64,000 bases of DNA from Gelidibacter salicanalis (GCF_016469035.1 NZ_JAEHJZ010000026.1:54079-118078), one strand, 5' to 3'; shown: positions 17,607-26,162, counted from the first letter of the stretch. Numbers and translations are program-made. The notes: a model not told the origin generated them from the sequence alone.

Positions 17607-18701
17607 ATGAAATTCACCTTAGGCATTGAAGAAGAATACCAAGTCATCTGTCCGAAAACACGAGAATTAATATCCCATGATCAGCAAATTGTATCTGAAG
17701 CCGCCAAGCTCCTAAATGAGCAGGTAAAAGCTGAGATGCACCAGGCTGTTGTGGAAGTTGGCACCAATATCTGTAATGACATCACTGAAGCCCGAACGGA
17801 GCTGACGCACTTGCGAAAGTCTATTTCAGATATTGCAGGCACTTTAGGATTTAAGATTGGCGCAGCGGGCACCCATCCGTTTACAAAATGGGAAACACAA
17901 CTCATGACTCCTAATCCACGCTATGATGAGATTGTAAATGAACTTCAAGATACCGCCCGCTCTAATTTAATCTTTGGCCTTCATGTACATATCGGTATTG
18001 AAGACAAACAATTGGCGTTGCATTTAACCAACGCCATGCGCTATTTCTTACCGCATTTATACGCTTTATCCACCAATTCACCATTTTGGGAAGGCCGAAA
18101 TACAGGTTTTAAATCGTTCCGGTCAAAAATATTTGATAAATTCCCGAGAACAGGCATTCCTGGGGTTTTTCAGACCGTGGCGGAATATGAGCATTATATC
18201 GACATCCTGATTAAAACAAAGTGTATTGACAATCCGAAGAAAATATGGTGGGACATACGCATCCATCCGGTTTTTCCAACGGTTGAAGTGCGTATTTGTG
18301 ACGTGCCAATGACCATTGAAGAAACCTTGAGTATTGCCGCATTAATTCAAGCTTTGGTTGCCAAGTTGCACAAATTAAGAACCCAAAATCTTAATTTTAT
18401 GCTCTACCATCGTGCCTTAATTAATGAGAATAAATGGCGTGCCAGCAGATACGGACTCGATGGCAAAATGATTGATTTTGGCAAGGAATGTGAAGTACCC
18501 ACCAAAGAATTAATGCTCGAATTACTTGAATTTGTTGATGATGTGGTGGATGAGCTCGGATCCCGTAAGGAAATAGAACATATTAAGACTATGTTAGTTA
18601 ACGGAACGGGAGCAGATAGACAACTTGCAGTTTATGAAGACACCAAGGATTTGAATAAAGTGGTCGATTATATTATCGCGCAGACCGTTCTCGGAACTTA
18701 G
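17607..18701 (+). CDS. GCS2/YbdK-type carboxylate-amine ligase
   Basis: The 364-residue protein belongs to the GCS2 glutamate-cysteine-ligase-like family, in the glutamine-synthetase fold. It shows the opening LGIEEEYQV (metal-binding Glu residues 7-9), HVHIGIED (His near 126-128) and WWDIRIHPVFPTVEVRICD. YbdK relatives have weak gamma-glutamylcysteine ligase activity. Here the context (three ATP-grasp genes, an amidotransferase) points to amide ligation on a specialised substrate rather than glutathione synthesis. The amidotransferase gene follows 10 bp downstream. Confidence 0.88.
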   Translation: MKFTLGIEEEYQVICPKTRELISHDQQIVSEAAKLLNEQVKAEMHQAVVEVGTNICNDITEARTELTHLRKSISDIAGTLGFKIGAAGTHPFTKWETQLMTPNPRYDEIVNELQDTARSNLIFGLHVHIGIEDKQLALHLTNAMRYFLPHLYALSTNSPFWEGRNTGFKSFRSKIFDKFPRTGIPGVFQTVAEYEHYIDILIKTKCIDNPKKIWWDIRIHPVFPTVEVRICDVPMTIEETLSIAALIQALVAKLHKLRTQNLNFMLYHRALINENKWRASRYGLDGKMIDFGKECEVPTKELMLELLEFVDDVVDELGSRKEIEHIKTMLVNGTGADRQLAVYEDTKDLNKVVDYIIAQTVLGT

Positions 18702-18711
18702 AAAAATATAC

Positions 18712-19530
18712 ATGCTTAAAGAAAAGATAAAAGTAGCCATTCTCGATATGAACAACAACCAGCCCAACCAAGGCTTGCGTTGTATTGTTGATATTGTGAG
18801 AGGTTTTGAAGATGAAGTTGCGTATACCATATTTAATGTGAGAGGAGCAGATGAATTGCCAGACAGTTCTTATGATATTTATATTTCTAGCGGCGGCCCG
18901 GACAGTCCATTAGAAGATGGCCCATGGCGGATTCCCTATCTGAATTTGGTTCAAGACTTGTGGGATTTCAACAAGACTTCATCAGATCAAAAGAAATATA
19001 TGTTCTTAATTTGCTACTCATTTCAAGTGGTGTGTGATTATTTTAAATTGGGAGAAATGCGGCCAAGACGAAGCACCTCCTTTGGGGTTTTGCCAATTCA
19101 TAAAACAAAAGCGGGATTAACAGACCCTCTTTTAGAAGGCTTGGACGATCCGTTTTACGCTGTAGATTCTAGAGATTGGCAGTTGGTACAACCCAGATTA
19201 AAAGTCTTTAAGGAGCATGGTGCCTCCATTTTAAGCTTAGAAAAACTGCGGAGCCACGTCAGTTATGAACGCGCCATTATGGCGGTGCGGTTTTCTAACG
19301 AATTTGTAGGTACGCAATTTCATCCGGAAGCGGATCCTATCGGAATGAGAGCCCATTTTCTAGCCGACGCCAACAAACACAAAGTCTTTGCCAATTTTGG
19401 CGAAGAAAAATATGATGACATGATGGATAAAATGGACGATCCGGATAAAATCATAAAAACCCATAAAATCATCCTCCCAAAATTTATCGCAAGCGCCATT
19501 AAACAATTGTCACCAGAATTAATCTCATAA
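18712..19530 (+). CDS. Class I glutamine amidotransferase-like protein
   Basis: The 272-residue GATase1 domain has the nucleophile Cys101 in LICYSFQ, the oxyanion region SSGGPDSP near 63 and the dyad HPE (His204, Glu206) in TQFHPEADP. All three catalytic positions are intact, so it should release ammonia from glutamine or hydrolyse a related gamma-glutamyl bond. The synthase partner is not fused and could be one of the neighbouring ligases. A C-terminal extension after about residue 215 is not part of the basic domain. Confidence 0.85.
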   Translation: MLKEKIKVAILDMNNNQPNQGLRCIVDIVRGFEDEVAYTIFNVRGADELPDSSYDIYISSGGPDSPLEDGPWRIPYLNLVQDLWDFNKTSSDQKKYMFLICYSFQVVCDYFKLGEMRPRRSTSFGVLPIHKTKAGLTDPLLEGLDDPFYAVDSRDWQLVQPRLKVFKEHGASILSLEKLRSHVSYERAIMAVRFSNEFVGTQFHPEADPIGMRAHFLADANKHKVFANFGEEKYDDMMDKMDDPDKIIKTHKIILPKFIASAIKQLSPELIS

Positions 19531-19534
19531 CATT

Positions 19535-20734
19535 ATGATTACCTCCCTACGCCAAGCATTCAACGCGCAATTTACTTTAGAAAAATATGCTGGCATGTTG
19601 GCAGATATCAATTCGGAATTCAATTATACAACTAAATTTAAAATCGCAGAAACGCCTGTTTTTATTCCCAAAGTATTAAAACAGCAGTTGATTGAGGCCT
19701 GTGAGGACATCATGAAAGTCATCAATCAGCCTAATTTTAAAGATTTGACTGAAGGTGCGTTTTTTAATGAACGTATGAAAGTACCCAATGAAGATGCGCA
19801 TTCTAAATTTTTACAATTGGATTTTGGGGTGTGTTTAGATGAAAACGGGCAACTCACCCCAAAACTAATCGAACTGCAAGGGTTCCCGTCACTTTACTTT
19901 TTTCAGGAATTGATGGGCAGGATGTATCGCAAACATTACGATTCTATACCTCATGATTTTTCACAACACCTCAACGCACTAACCTCTCAGGAGTATCTTG
20001 AACTGTTACGCACTGAGATTGTTGGAGACGCAGATCCTAAACAGGTTATCCTTTTAGAAATTGAACCGGATAAGCAAGCTACGGCCATCGACTTTTATGC
20101 GACGGAAGCTTTACTAGGAATTAAAGTGTTGTGCATTACCAAACTGATCAAAAGAGGAAAACAATTGTTTTATGTGGACGATAATGGCGAAGAAATTCGA
20201 GTCTTAAAGATTTATAATCGCATCATTTTTGACGAGTTGGACCAACGGCCTGATTTAGACCGGGAATTTGATTTTAAAGACGAGGTGGATATTGAGTGGA
20301 TTGGCCACCCAAATTGGTTTTTCAGAATTAGCAAGTACACGATGCCGTTGTTAAAAGGTGATTATGTACCGAAATCCTATTACTTGGACAAACTCGAAAA
20401 CATCCCGACAGATTTAGAAAATTATGTTTTAAAACCGCTCTATTCTTTCGCGGGTGCTGGCGTTGAAATACATGTTGATAAAGCAATGATTGACGCTGTT
20501 AAAGATAAATCCAATTACCTATTACAAGAAAAAGTAGCCTATGCGCCTATCATCCAAACGATGGATGAACCGGCAAAATGTGAGATTCGTATGATGTTAC
20601 TCCATAACAGCAAAACTAATCAAACTCAGATTGTCAGTAATTTGATGCGACTAAGTAAAGGCGAAATGGTGGGTGTAAAATACAACAAGGATAAAACTTG
20701 GGTTGGTGGCAGCACAGGTTTTTTTGAGCCGTGA
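19535..20734 (+). CDS. ATP-grasp-like protein, possibly circularly permuted
   Basis: The 399-residue protein is not a textbook ATP-grasp, but its C-terminal third has LKPLYSFAGAGVEI (about 298-312, like the nucleotide-binding lysine loop), LQEKVAYAPI, CEIRMMLL and a closing GVKYNKDKTWVGGSTG. An N-terminal ELQGFPSLYFFQ may hold metal ligands. This order fits permuted ATP-grasp peptide ligases. It starts 4 bp after the amidotransferase stop, so it is translationally coupled. Substrate unknown. Confidence 0.65.
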   Translation: MITSLRQAFNAQFTLEKYAGMLADINSEFNYTTKFKIAETPVFIPKVLKQQLIEACEDIMKVINQPNFKDLTEGAFFNERMKVPNEDAHSKFLQLDFGVCLDENGQLTPKLIELQGFPSLYFFQELMGRMYRKHYDSIPHDFSQHLNALTSQEYLELLRTEIVGDADPKQVILLEIEPDKQATAIDFYATEALLGIKVLCITKLIKRGKQLFYVDDNGEEIRVLKIYNRIIFDELDQRPDLDREFDFKDEVDIEWIGHPNWFFRISKYTMPLLKGDYVPKSYYLDKLENIPTDLENYVLKPLYSFAGAGVEIHVDKAMIDAVKDKSNYLLQEKVAYAPIIQTMDEPAKCEIRMMLLHNSKTNQTQIVSNLMRLSKGEMVGVKYNKDKTWVGGSTGFFEP

Positions 20735-20745
20735 GTTGTTTGGAA

Positions 20746-20850
20746 CGATGTTGATTGAACGCTGATAACACAGATTGTTTATGATTTTCACTGATTTACA
20801 AATAGAAATCTGCGAAAATCAGCTAAATCAGCGTCATCCGCGTTCCATCG
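20746..20850. repeat. Long imperfect palindrome (about 105 bp)
   Basis: The left arm (CGATG...GAACGCTGAT...GATTTTCACTGATT) is roughly the reverse complement of the right arm (GAAAATCAGC...ATCCGCGTTC-CATCG). The right arm also resembles the repeated units at 21.5-21.8 kb. It lies directly after the ATP-grasp-like gene and could fold as a long hairpin in RNA. Confidence 0.55.
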
Positions 20851-20890
20851 GATTACAAAGTAAATTCCCTTTTTAAATAGACCACATTAA

Positions 20891-20898
20891 TAATTTTG
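20891..20898 (+). promoter_or_regulatory. -7 element TAATTTTG before the antitoxin
   Basis: An exact TAnnTTTG match, 24 nt upstream of the antitoxin ATG. Confidence 0.45.
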
Positions 20899-20922
20899 TA
20901 TATTAGATTTCAATCTTGTGTG

Positions 20923-21105
20923 ATGATTACAAAGACAAAATTAAAAGAACAGATCGAACATTTACCTGAAGAGTTTACTATTGATGAACTCGTTGAGCGG
21001 TTAATCTTAATTGAAAAAATCGAGAGCGGCTACCAACAGTCTGAAAGCGGGAATTATGTTTCTGAATCTGAGTTAAATAGTGAGCTAGAAAAATGGTTCA
21101 AATAA
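20923..21105 (+). CDS. Putative antitoxin of a RelE/ParE-type module
   Basis: The 60-residue acidic helical protein starts MITKTKLKEQIEHLPEEFTI and ends SELEKWFK. It overlaps the toxin start by 13 bp, the usual arrangement of such modules. I chose the ATG because an upstream TTG of the same frame overlaps the -7 element. Family assignment rests on context. Confidence 0.65.
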   Translation: MITKTKLKEQIEHLPEEFTIDELVERLILIEKIESGYQQSESGNYVSESELNSELEKWFK

Positions 21106-21390
21106 ATTGGACCCATCAAGCTGTAGCTGATTTAAGAGCTGTTTTTGATTACATTTCAAAAGATTCTAACAACTATGCGAAGCTTCAAGTTATAAGAATC
21201 AAGAAACGTACGAAGATTTTACATTCTCAAATTTATTCTGGAAAGATCGTTCCCGAAATAAACAAACAACATACAAGAGAATTAATTGAAGGCAATTATA
21301 GAATTTATTTATAAAGTTGTCAGTCCATCACGGGTAGACATTTTAACCGTCCATCATTCTGCCAGAAATCTCGAGAATAGAATCCTTTAA
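21093..21390 (+). pseudogene. RelE/ParE-family toxin, frameshifted
   Basis: The frame reads WTHQAVADLRAVFDYI...GKIVPEI...TRELIEGNYRI, a clear RelE/ParE plasmid-stabilisation fold, then stops at 21314 after 73 residues. Removing one T from the TTT at 21304-21306 restores the expected ending IYKVVSPSRVDILTVHHSAR and a stop at 21388-21390, giving 98 residues, the normal family length. The toxin is therefore inactivated by a single-base insertion, or the base is a sequencing error. Confidence 0.8.
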
Positions 21391-21416
21391 AAATGAATAC
21401 TCAGTGTTAGAGCGCT

Positions 21417-21436
21417 GCCCGTTTGTTCAGGCGGGC
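21417..21436. repeat. GC-rich short palindromic repeat, divergent copy
   Basis: GCCCGTTTGTTCAGGCGGGC is a diverged, reverse-oriented version of the CCCGCCTGAACGG repeat family, with a GCCCG/CGGGC stem. Confidence 0.55.
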
Positions 21437-21501
21437 AACATAAAGCATTTAAGATTAGAGTTTAAAAAAAACATCAGTAAAAATCATAAACAATCCGCGT
21501 C

Positions 21502-21525
21502 ACCCGCCTGAACGGACGGGCAGGT
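21502..21525. repeat. GC-rich short palindromic repeat
   Basis: ACCCGCCTGAACGG followed by ACGGGCAGGT, identical over 24 bp to 47810-47833. It splits one of the duplicated gene-end units here, so it looks inserted. Confidence 0.7.
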
Positions 21526-21837
21526 CTGTGTTCTATATTACAAACTCTTTTCCGGCGCCGTAATACTCGCTCGGAAATCTATCACATACCATGCGGATTA
21601 GTTATGTTTAATCAAAAAAAATCCAGCGAAAATCAGCCAAATCCGCGTGGTCAGCGTTCTATCCAGAATCACAAACTCTTATCCAATCCCAGAATACTCG
21701 CTCGGAAATCTTTCACAAAATCTTTTCATTATTTTTTAATTTGCTTAATGGTATATACCATGAGGATTAGTTATGTTTTATTAAAAAAAATCCAGCGAAA
21801 ATCAGCCAAATCCGCGTCGTCAGTGTTCTATCCTAAA

Positions 21838-23040
21838 TCACAAACTCCTATCCGGTGCCGGAATACTCGCATGAAAATCCGTCGCTATACGTTGGGTATA
21901 ATCATCCAATAACTCCATCACCCGATCCGCACTCTCAGAAACTACAATCATGCCGATGTGCCATTTCTTATGCATACGCCATGCAATTTCCGGATCATTG
22001 AAACTTGACGTATCAGGATTTTCAAATTTACTTAAGGACACCACGATACCCGCATATTGATTTTTGACTTTAGGCAAGGTATACCCTTCCTTTCTTAAGG
22101 TTGCAGATTCGATACGTGCCCATTCTTCCCACAAGTTGATGCCCGATGCCAACTCCACCATTTCCGCTAAATTGGCCCCTCCCACTCGTGAAGATGTTTC
22201 CAGAAAGAACAATTCGCCCGTGTCTTTAGATTCAATAAACTCCGTATGTGATGCACCAAACTGCATGCCGAAAGCGGTCATGACCTCAGCATTCATTTTT
22301 GTTAAAGCCTTTTCGATTTTAGTGCCAATTTTGCAAGTAGCAGATCTGAAGACACCGCCGCCATGAGCGACTTCAAACGGCGTGTCCAAATATTTGCTCA
22401 CTCTGGAAAATATGACGTTTCCATCAACCGTTAAACTATCTACGTGGTACACATCGCCTGGTGCAAACTTTTCAATTAAATAATTGTCACGTTCGTCTTG
22501 TAGCGCATTGACTATTTGCCAAAGTTCTTCGCGATTGTTGATCTTCTTAATGCCGGTTGCAGAGGCTTCCAAACGCGGTTTGAGGAACCACGGTGGACTC
22601 ACATTATCAGCATAAGCATTGATATCAACATCATTAAAAAGTGCCGTAAACTTAGGTACATTAACCCCTTCTTCCTGCGCTTTCATGCGCATGGCCAGTT
22701 TATCTCTAAAATAATGTGAGGTAGTTCTGCCCATTCCAGGCATTCTGAAATGTTCACGTAAAAGTGCTACTTTTTCTACATCGAAATCATCCAACGCCAC
22801 AAACCGATCAAATTTTATCGTCCTGAATTTATAGGCGATGCCTTTGGTGACATCACTCTGATTCCAATTTTCCACATAAAACACATCATCAATGGCTTCC
22901 CAGGGCCAAACTTCATGTTCCAATTTCTTTTTGGTCAATAAATACACGTTATTACCTTCAGCTTTACAGCTTTTAATAAAATCGGCGCCTTTATGATACG
23001 TAGTAACGCATAGAAAATTGAGTGGTCGTTTTGTGGTCAT
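21838..23040 (-). CDS. ATP-grasp domain ligase
   Basis: The 400-residue ATP-grasp enzyme has an N-terminal pre-ATP-grasp domain (LNFLCVTTYHKGADFI), lid region RDKLAMRMKAQEEGVNVPKF, nucleotide loop FLKPRLEASATGIKKI, the EKFAPGDVYHVDS hinge and metal site TEFIESKDTGELFFLETSSRVGG. It resembles carbamoyl-phosphate-synthase/biotin-carboxylase-like ligases of unknown substrate. It faces the five-gene amidoligase set across the repeat-rich gap and shares a strand with the aminopeptidase and second esterase. The last bases are duplicated downstream. Confidence 0.82.
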   Translation of the reverse strand: MTTKRPLNFLCVTTYHKGADFIKSCKAEGNNVYLLTKKKLEHEVWPWEAIDDVFYVENWNQSDVTKGIAYKFRTIKFDRFVALDDFDVEKVALLREHFRMPGMGRTTSHYFRDKLAMRMKAQEEGVNVPKFTALFNDVDINAYADNVSPPWFLKPRLEASATGIKKINNREELWQIVNALQDERDNYLIEKFAPGDVYHVDSLTVDGNVIFSRVSKYLDTPFEVAHGGGVFRSATCKIGTKIEKALTKMNAEVMTAFGMQFGASHTEFIESKDTGELFFLETSSRVGGANLAEMVELASGINLWEEWARIESATLRKEGYTLPKVKNQYAGIVVSLSKFENPDTSSFNDPEIAWRMHKKWHIGMIVVSESADRVMELLDDYTQRIATDFHASIPAPDRSL

Positions 23041-23102
23041 ATTTTGGTGGAATTTTTAGTGATCAAAGATTTTAAATAAGCTGCCCTACTCAAAATCCTT
23101 AA

Positions 23103-23123
23103 CTGAAGCAACGGTTACTTCAG
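23103..23123. promoter_or_regulatory. 21-bp near-perfect palindrome between LAP and ATP-grasp genes
   Basis: CTGAAGCAAC-G-GTTACTTCAG has 10-bp arms with one mismatch around a central G. No T run follows on either strand, so it looks more like an operator or mRNA hairpin than a terminator. Confidence 0.4.
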
Positions 23124-23155
23124 CTTAATTCTTACACAAAATACAAAATAAACCC

Positions 23156-24568
23156 TTAGTTCTCAGAAATAGATTTGATATAATTCACCATTAATTGCAC
23201 GCCGTAGCCACTAGCACTTTTCATTTTAGCATACTGAGAGTCGCCAAACGATACGCCTGCAATATCCAAATGCATCCATGCCTGATGCTCTTTTGTAAAT
23301 GCCTCTAAAAACTTTGCTGCTGTAGAAGCGCCTGCAATAGGTTTCCCGCTAAAGTTTCTGAGGTCCGCAATGTCGCTATGCAAATCACTATCAAAGTCAG
23401 AAAACAGAGGCAACGGCCATACCCGTTCATTAATTTCAAAACCTATTTTTGAAAGGTCCTGCGCCATCTGAGTATTGTTGGTAAACATGCCCGCAGCCGA
23501 ATAGCCTAGAGTTTGCACCACACTCCCGGTTAAGGTAGCAAGATCAATCACTTGTTTGGGTTGAAATTCCTTGATGATATAATTCAAACCATCTGCTAAG
23601 ACCAAGCGACCTTCAGCGTCTGTATCAATTATTTCAATGGTTTTGCCTGAATAACTATTAATAACATCTCCAGGACGGTAACTATTGCTGTCCACAGCAT
23701 TTTCTGCGGAAGCGACCACCCCAACAACATTGACATTAAGTTTTAATTTGGCGACCAGCTCAACAACACCTAAAACAACAGCGGCGCCACCCATGTCGCT
23801 CTTCATATAATGAAGATTGGTTGAGGGCTTAATTGACAAACCACCCGTATCAAAGGTGATGCCTTTACCTACCAAACCGATATCTACGGCCTTGCCTTTT
23901 TTCGGCATATATTGGGTAACAATAACGACTGGCGGATTAACACTCCCCTGTCCTACGGCCATAACGGCGTGAAACCCTTGTGCTTTAAGTTCTTTTTTAT
24001 GCAACACTGTACACGTATAGTTGGAATCATGCGCCGATGCTTGAGCCCATTGGCCTAAAAACTCGGGCGTTTTTTGGTTCGCTGGAGCATCTACTAAAGT
24101 TTTAATTCTATTAATGGTAGCTCCAATCGCTTGTGATTCTTCGATGAGAGCGGTCACGTCTTTAGAATTTACAATTTCAAATGTAATCGGACTCTCCTGC
24201 TCCTTTTTAGATTTAAAAGTGCCAATAGTATAGGCCGACATTTCTAGACCAATCACCACTTTACGAAGTTCAGCGTCAGAAAAACCTTCTGTGATAAGTT
24301 GAACGGGTTGCTTCCAGTATTTTTTATAATCGAAGCTAAGTTTTCTAAAGGCGTCATCAATTTTAACGGCATCTTTCTCCTCTCCTTGTCCTAATAGATA
24401 TACTCTATTGCCTTCTGCACCGTAAAGCATTTGGACGGTTGAAAATTCGCCATTAAAATCCGGATTCTTGACCGTGATATATTGGCTAAGATGGTCCAAC
24501 TGCCCTTTTCGACATGGCACAATGACGTCTTGATGGATATTGAGTTGGGTAACGTGTTTAAAAATCAT
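23156..24568 (-). CDS. pepA: M17 leucyl aminopeptidase
   Basis: The 470-residue protein has an N-terminal macro-like domain and a C-terminal M17 catalytic domain with the metal/active-site motifs VGKGITFDTGGLSIKP and NSYSGKTIEI-IDTDAEGRL-VLADGL. M17 enzymes are cytosolic hexameric zinc/manganese exopeptidases that remove N-terminal residues. It lies 9 bp behind an esterase gene and ahead of an ATP-grasp gene, so besides housekeeping peptide turnover it could process a product of the amidoligase cluster. I see no signal peptide. Confidence 0.9.
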   Translation of the reverse strand: MIFKHVTQLNIHQDVIVPCRKGQLDHLSQYITVKNPDFNGEFSTVQMLYGAEGNRVYLLGQGEEKDAVKIDDAFRKLSFDYKKYWKQPVQLITEGFSDAELRKVVIGLEMSAYTIGTFKSKKEQESPITFEIVNSKDVTALIEESQAIGATINRIKTLVDAPANQKTPEFLGQWAQASAHDSNYTCTVLHKKELKAQGFHAVMAVGQGSVNPPVVIVTQYMPKKGKAVDIGLVGKGITFDTGGLSIKPSTNLHYMKSDMGGAAVVLGVVELVAKLKLNVNVVGVVASAENAVDSNSYRPGDVINSYSGKTIEIIDTDAEGRLVLADGLNYIIKEFQPKQVIDLATLTGSVVQTLGYSAAGMFTNNTQMAQDLSKIGFEINERVWPLPLFSDFDSDLHSDIADLRNFSGKPIAGASTAAKFLEAFTKEHQAWMHLDIAGVSFGDSQYAKMKSASGYGVQLMVNYIKSISEN

Positions 24569-24577
24569 AGTTTCGAA

Positions 24578-25339
24578 TTAAAAATAAAGCCATTTCACAG
24601 CTTTCGGAAACTCATGTTTCCAATAAATTTCTGCATGCTTTCCTATTTCATTAACTGAAAAATAAAAATCTATCGCATGGTTTTCAACCATTTTTTCTCT
24701 AAAAATAGCTTCAAGTTTTTGGGCATTTGGTAAATGTTCTGCACTCTCATTTCCGCCAGAATACAGATAAATTTTAGACTCCTGTAAAGGTCGAAATGAC
24801 TCCGTTTGATTAAAAATTGTTTTTGCGATCCACAAACTTGGCGAAAAGATCATCATTTTACCAAAAACCCCTGGATTTGACAATCCCGCATGAAGGCTGA
24901 TGAGCCCTCCCAACGAACTCCCACCAATGCCAGTATTTTGAAAATCAGGCAGCGTTCTGTAATTGGTGTTAATGTAAGGAATTAATTTTTCAATGATAAA
25001 CTGAATGTAGAAATTGCCTTTACCCTCACCATATCTAGGATGGTAATACGGCAAATATTCACTGATGCGTTCGTCTTCACCATGATCTATGGCAATAACA
25101 ATAATATCACTCAGGCCCTGCTCTGCTAATTTAGCCAAAGACTGGTCTATAGCCCAATCTCCATAAGGTGACATGGGATTAAATAAGTTCTGCCCATCCT
25201 GCAAATAAAGCACAGGGAAGTGCTTATCCGTCTCATAGTAATTGTAGGGCAACAACGCTGAAATTTTTCTGGTAGCCTGCAAATGCGGGATTTCATAAGC
25301 CTCTTCAAGAACCTTTATAATAGGTTTAAAATCCGTCAT
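24578..25339 (-). CDS. Fes/IroE-like alpha/beta-hydrolase esterase
   Basis: The 253-residue putative esterase (esterase D/Fes family) has LLPYNYYETDKHFPVLYLQDGQN, the nucleophile elbow GGSSLGG (Ser142) and the C-terminal catalytic His in GKHAEIYW. No signal peptide is present, so it is cytosolic. Relatives hydrolyse trilactone siderophores or other esters. A TAATTTTG -7-like element ends only 7 nt before the ATG, so the mRNA may be nearly leaderless. It heads the reverse-strand set with pepA and an ATP-grasp gene. Confidence 0.8.
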   Translation of the reverse strand: MTDFKPIIKVLEEAYEIPHLQATRKISALLPYNYYETDKHFPVLYLQDGQNLFNPMSPYGDWAIDQSLAKLAEQGLSDIIVIAIDHGEDERISEYLPYYHPRYGEGKGNFYIQFIIEKLIPYINTNYRTLPDFQNTGIGGSSLGGLISLHAGLSNPGVFGKMMIFSPSLWIAKTIFNQTESFRPLQESKIYLYSGGNESAEHLPNAQKLEAIFREKMVENHAIDFYFSVNEIGKHAEIYWKHEFPKAVKWLYF

Positions 25340-25562
25340 TGAATGTCAAAATTATTTACGCGCGAAATTACTGTTTTATGGTTTTATAAACTTGGAATTT
25401 ATGATTTTATATTTATCGTGAGTAGATCATTTCGGAACACTTATAGCTGACTAATTAATATTTTAAAGCGGTTTTAGCCATACATAATAGGATACTAATA
25501 TCCTTTAGGTGATATGACATTAGTAGGAATATAGTAAAACTTTGTTAAATCTTTTTTTATTT

Positions 25563-25583
25563 CTAACCAATCGTTTAGTTTTG
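25563..25583 (+). promoter_or_regulatory. TetR-gene promoter and probable self-operator
   Basis: TAGTTTTG (25576-25583) matches TAnnTTTG and lies 18 nt before the TetR ATG. It overlaps an imperfect 16-bp palindrome CTAACCAA/TCGTTTAG (25563-25578), the usual size and place for a TetR-family autorepression site. Confidence 0.45.
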
Positions 25584-25601
25584 TGCAAGAACTAAAAATC
25601 A

Positions 25602-26162
25602 ATGGCACGAAAAAAAGAATATTTAGAAGATGAAGTCATCGAAAAAGCCATGAATCTTTTTTGGCGCTATGGTTATGAAAACACATCCATGCAAATGCTA
25701 GAAAAGGAAATGGGCATTAATAAGTTTTCTATTTACTCTAGTTTTGGCAGTAAACATGGTGTCTTCCTCGAAAGTATAAAGGCATACAAGAGCAAGGTGA
25801 ACGCCATATTTGAAAAATTTAATACTGCGTCTAACGGTGTGGAAGACATCAAACAGTTCTTCTATGATTCTGTTGACATTGGTAAAGAAGGCATGCTAAA
25901 AGGGTGTTTAATAACCAATACGTATTATGAATTTTCAGAGCGTGAAGACGCCTTAATCAATGAACAAATGATTTTGTTTATGGATACTCTAAAAACCACA
26001 TTCATTGAAAAATTAAAAATGGATGTTACTAAAGATGACGCCACAATTTTAAAAGAAGCAAACTTCCTGGTATTGGCAAAACACGGTTTAGCGGCTGCCA
26101 CGAGGGTTAATAGCGAGCAAGAGATTAAAGATTATATAGAAATGACTTTTAAAAACATATAA
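25602..26162 (+). CDS. TetR/AcrR-family transcriptional regulator
   Basis: The 186-residue regulator has the N-terminal TetR helix-turn-helix (about 10-56: AMNLFWRYGYENTSMQMLEKEMGI then KFSIYSSFGSKHGVF) and a helical ligand-binding C-terminal domain. It is upstream of and codirectional with AhpD-like, DsbA-like and HAD genes, which it probably represses until an electrophilic or oxidative ligand binds. That ligand is inferred from the neighbours. Confidence 0.88.
   Translation: MARKKEYLEDEVIEKAMNLFWRYGYENTSMQMLEKEMGINKFSIYSSFGSKHGVFLESIKAYKSKVNAIFEKFNTASNGVEDIKQFFYDSVDIGKEGMLKGCLITNTYYEFSEREDALINEQMILFMDTLKTTFIEKLKMDVTKDDATILKEANFLVLAKHGLAAATRVNSEQEIKDYIEMTFKNI

Larger units (their letters stand above)
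21391..21837. repeat. Degenerate duplicated copies of the neighbouring ATP-grasp gene 3' end
   Basis: Two tandem-like units (about 21470-21590 and 21586-21720) resemble the last bases and downstream flank of the reverse-strand ATP-grasp gene (third unit about 21755-21880). Read on the reverse strand, each ends in a version of the gene terminus: FRASITAPEKSL and FRASILGLDKSL, against FHASIPAPDRSL in the intact gene. Shared words include CAGCGAAAATCAGCCAAATC and CTCGCTCGGAAATCT. The outermost copy is interrupted by a GC-rich short repeat. Confidence 0.7.

Noticed and set aside
20740-21880. CRISPR array
   Set aside because: The repeats are irregular in spacing (131 and 169 bp), degenerate, and derive from a gene end; no cas genes are present.
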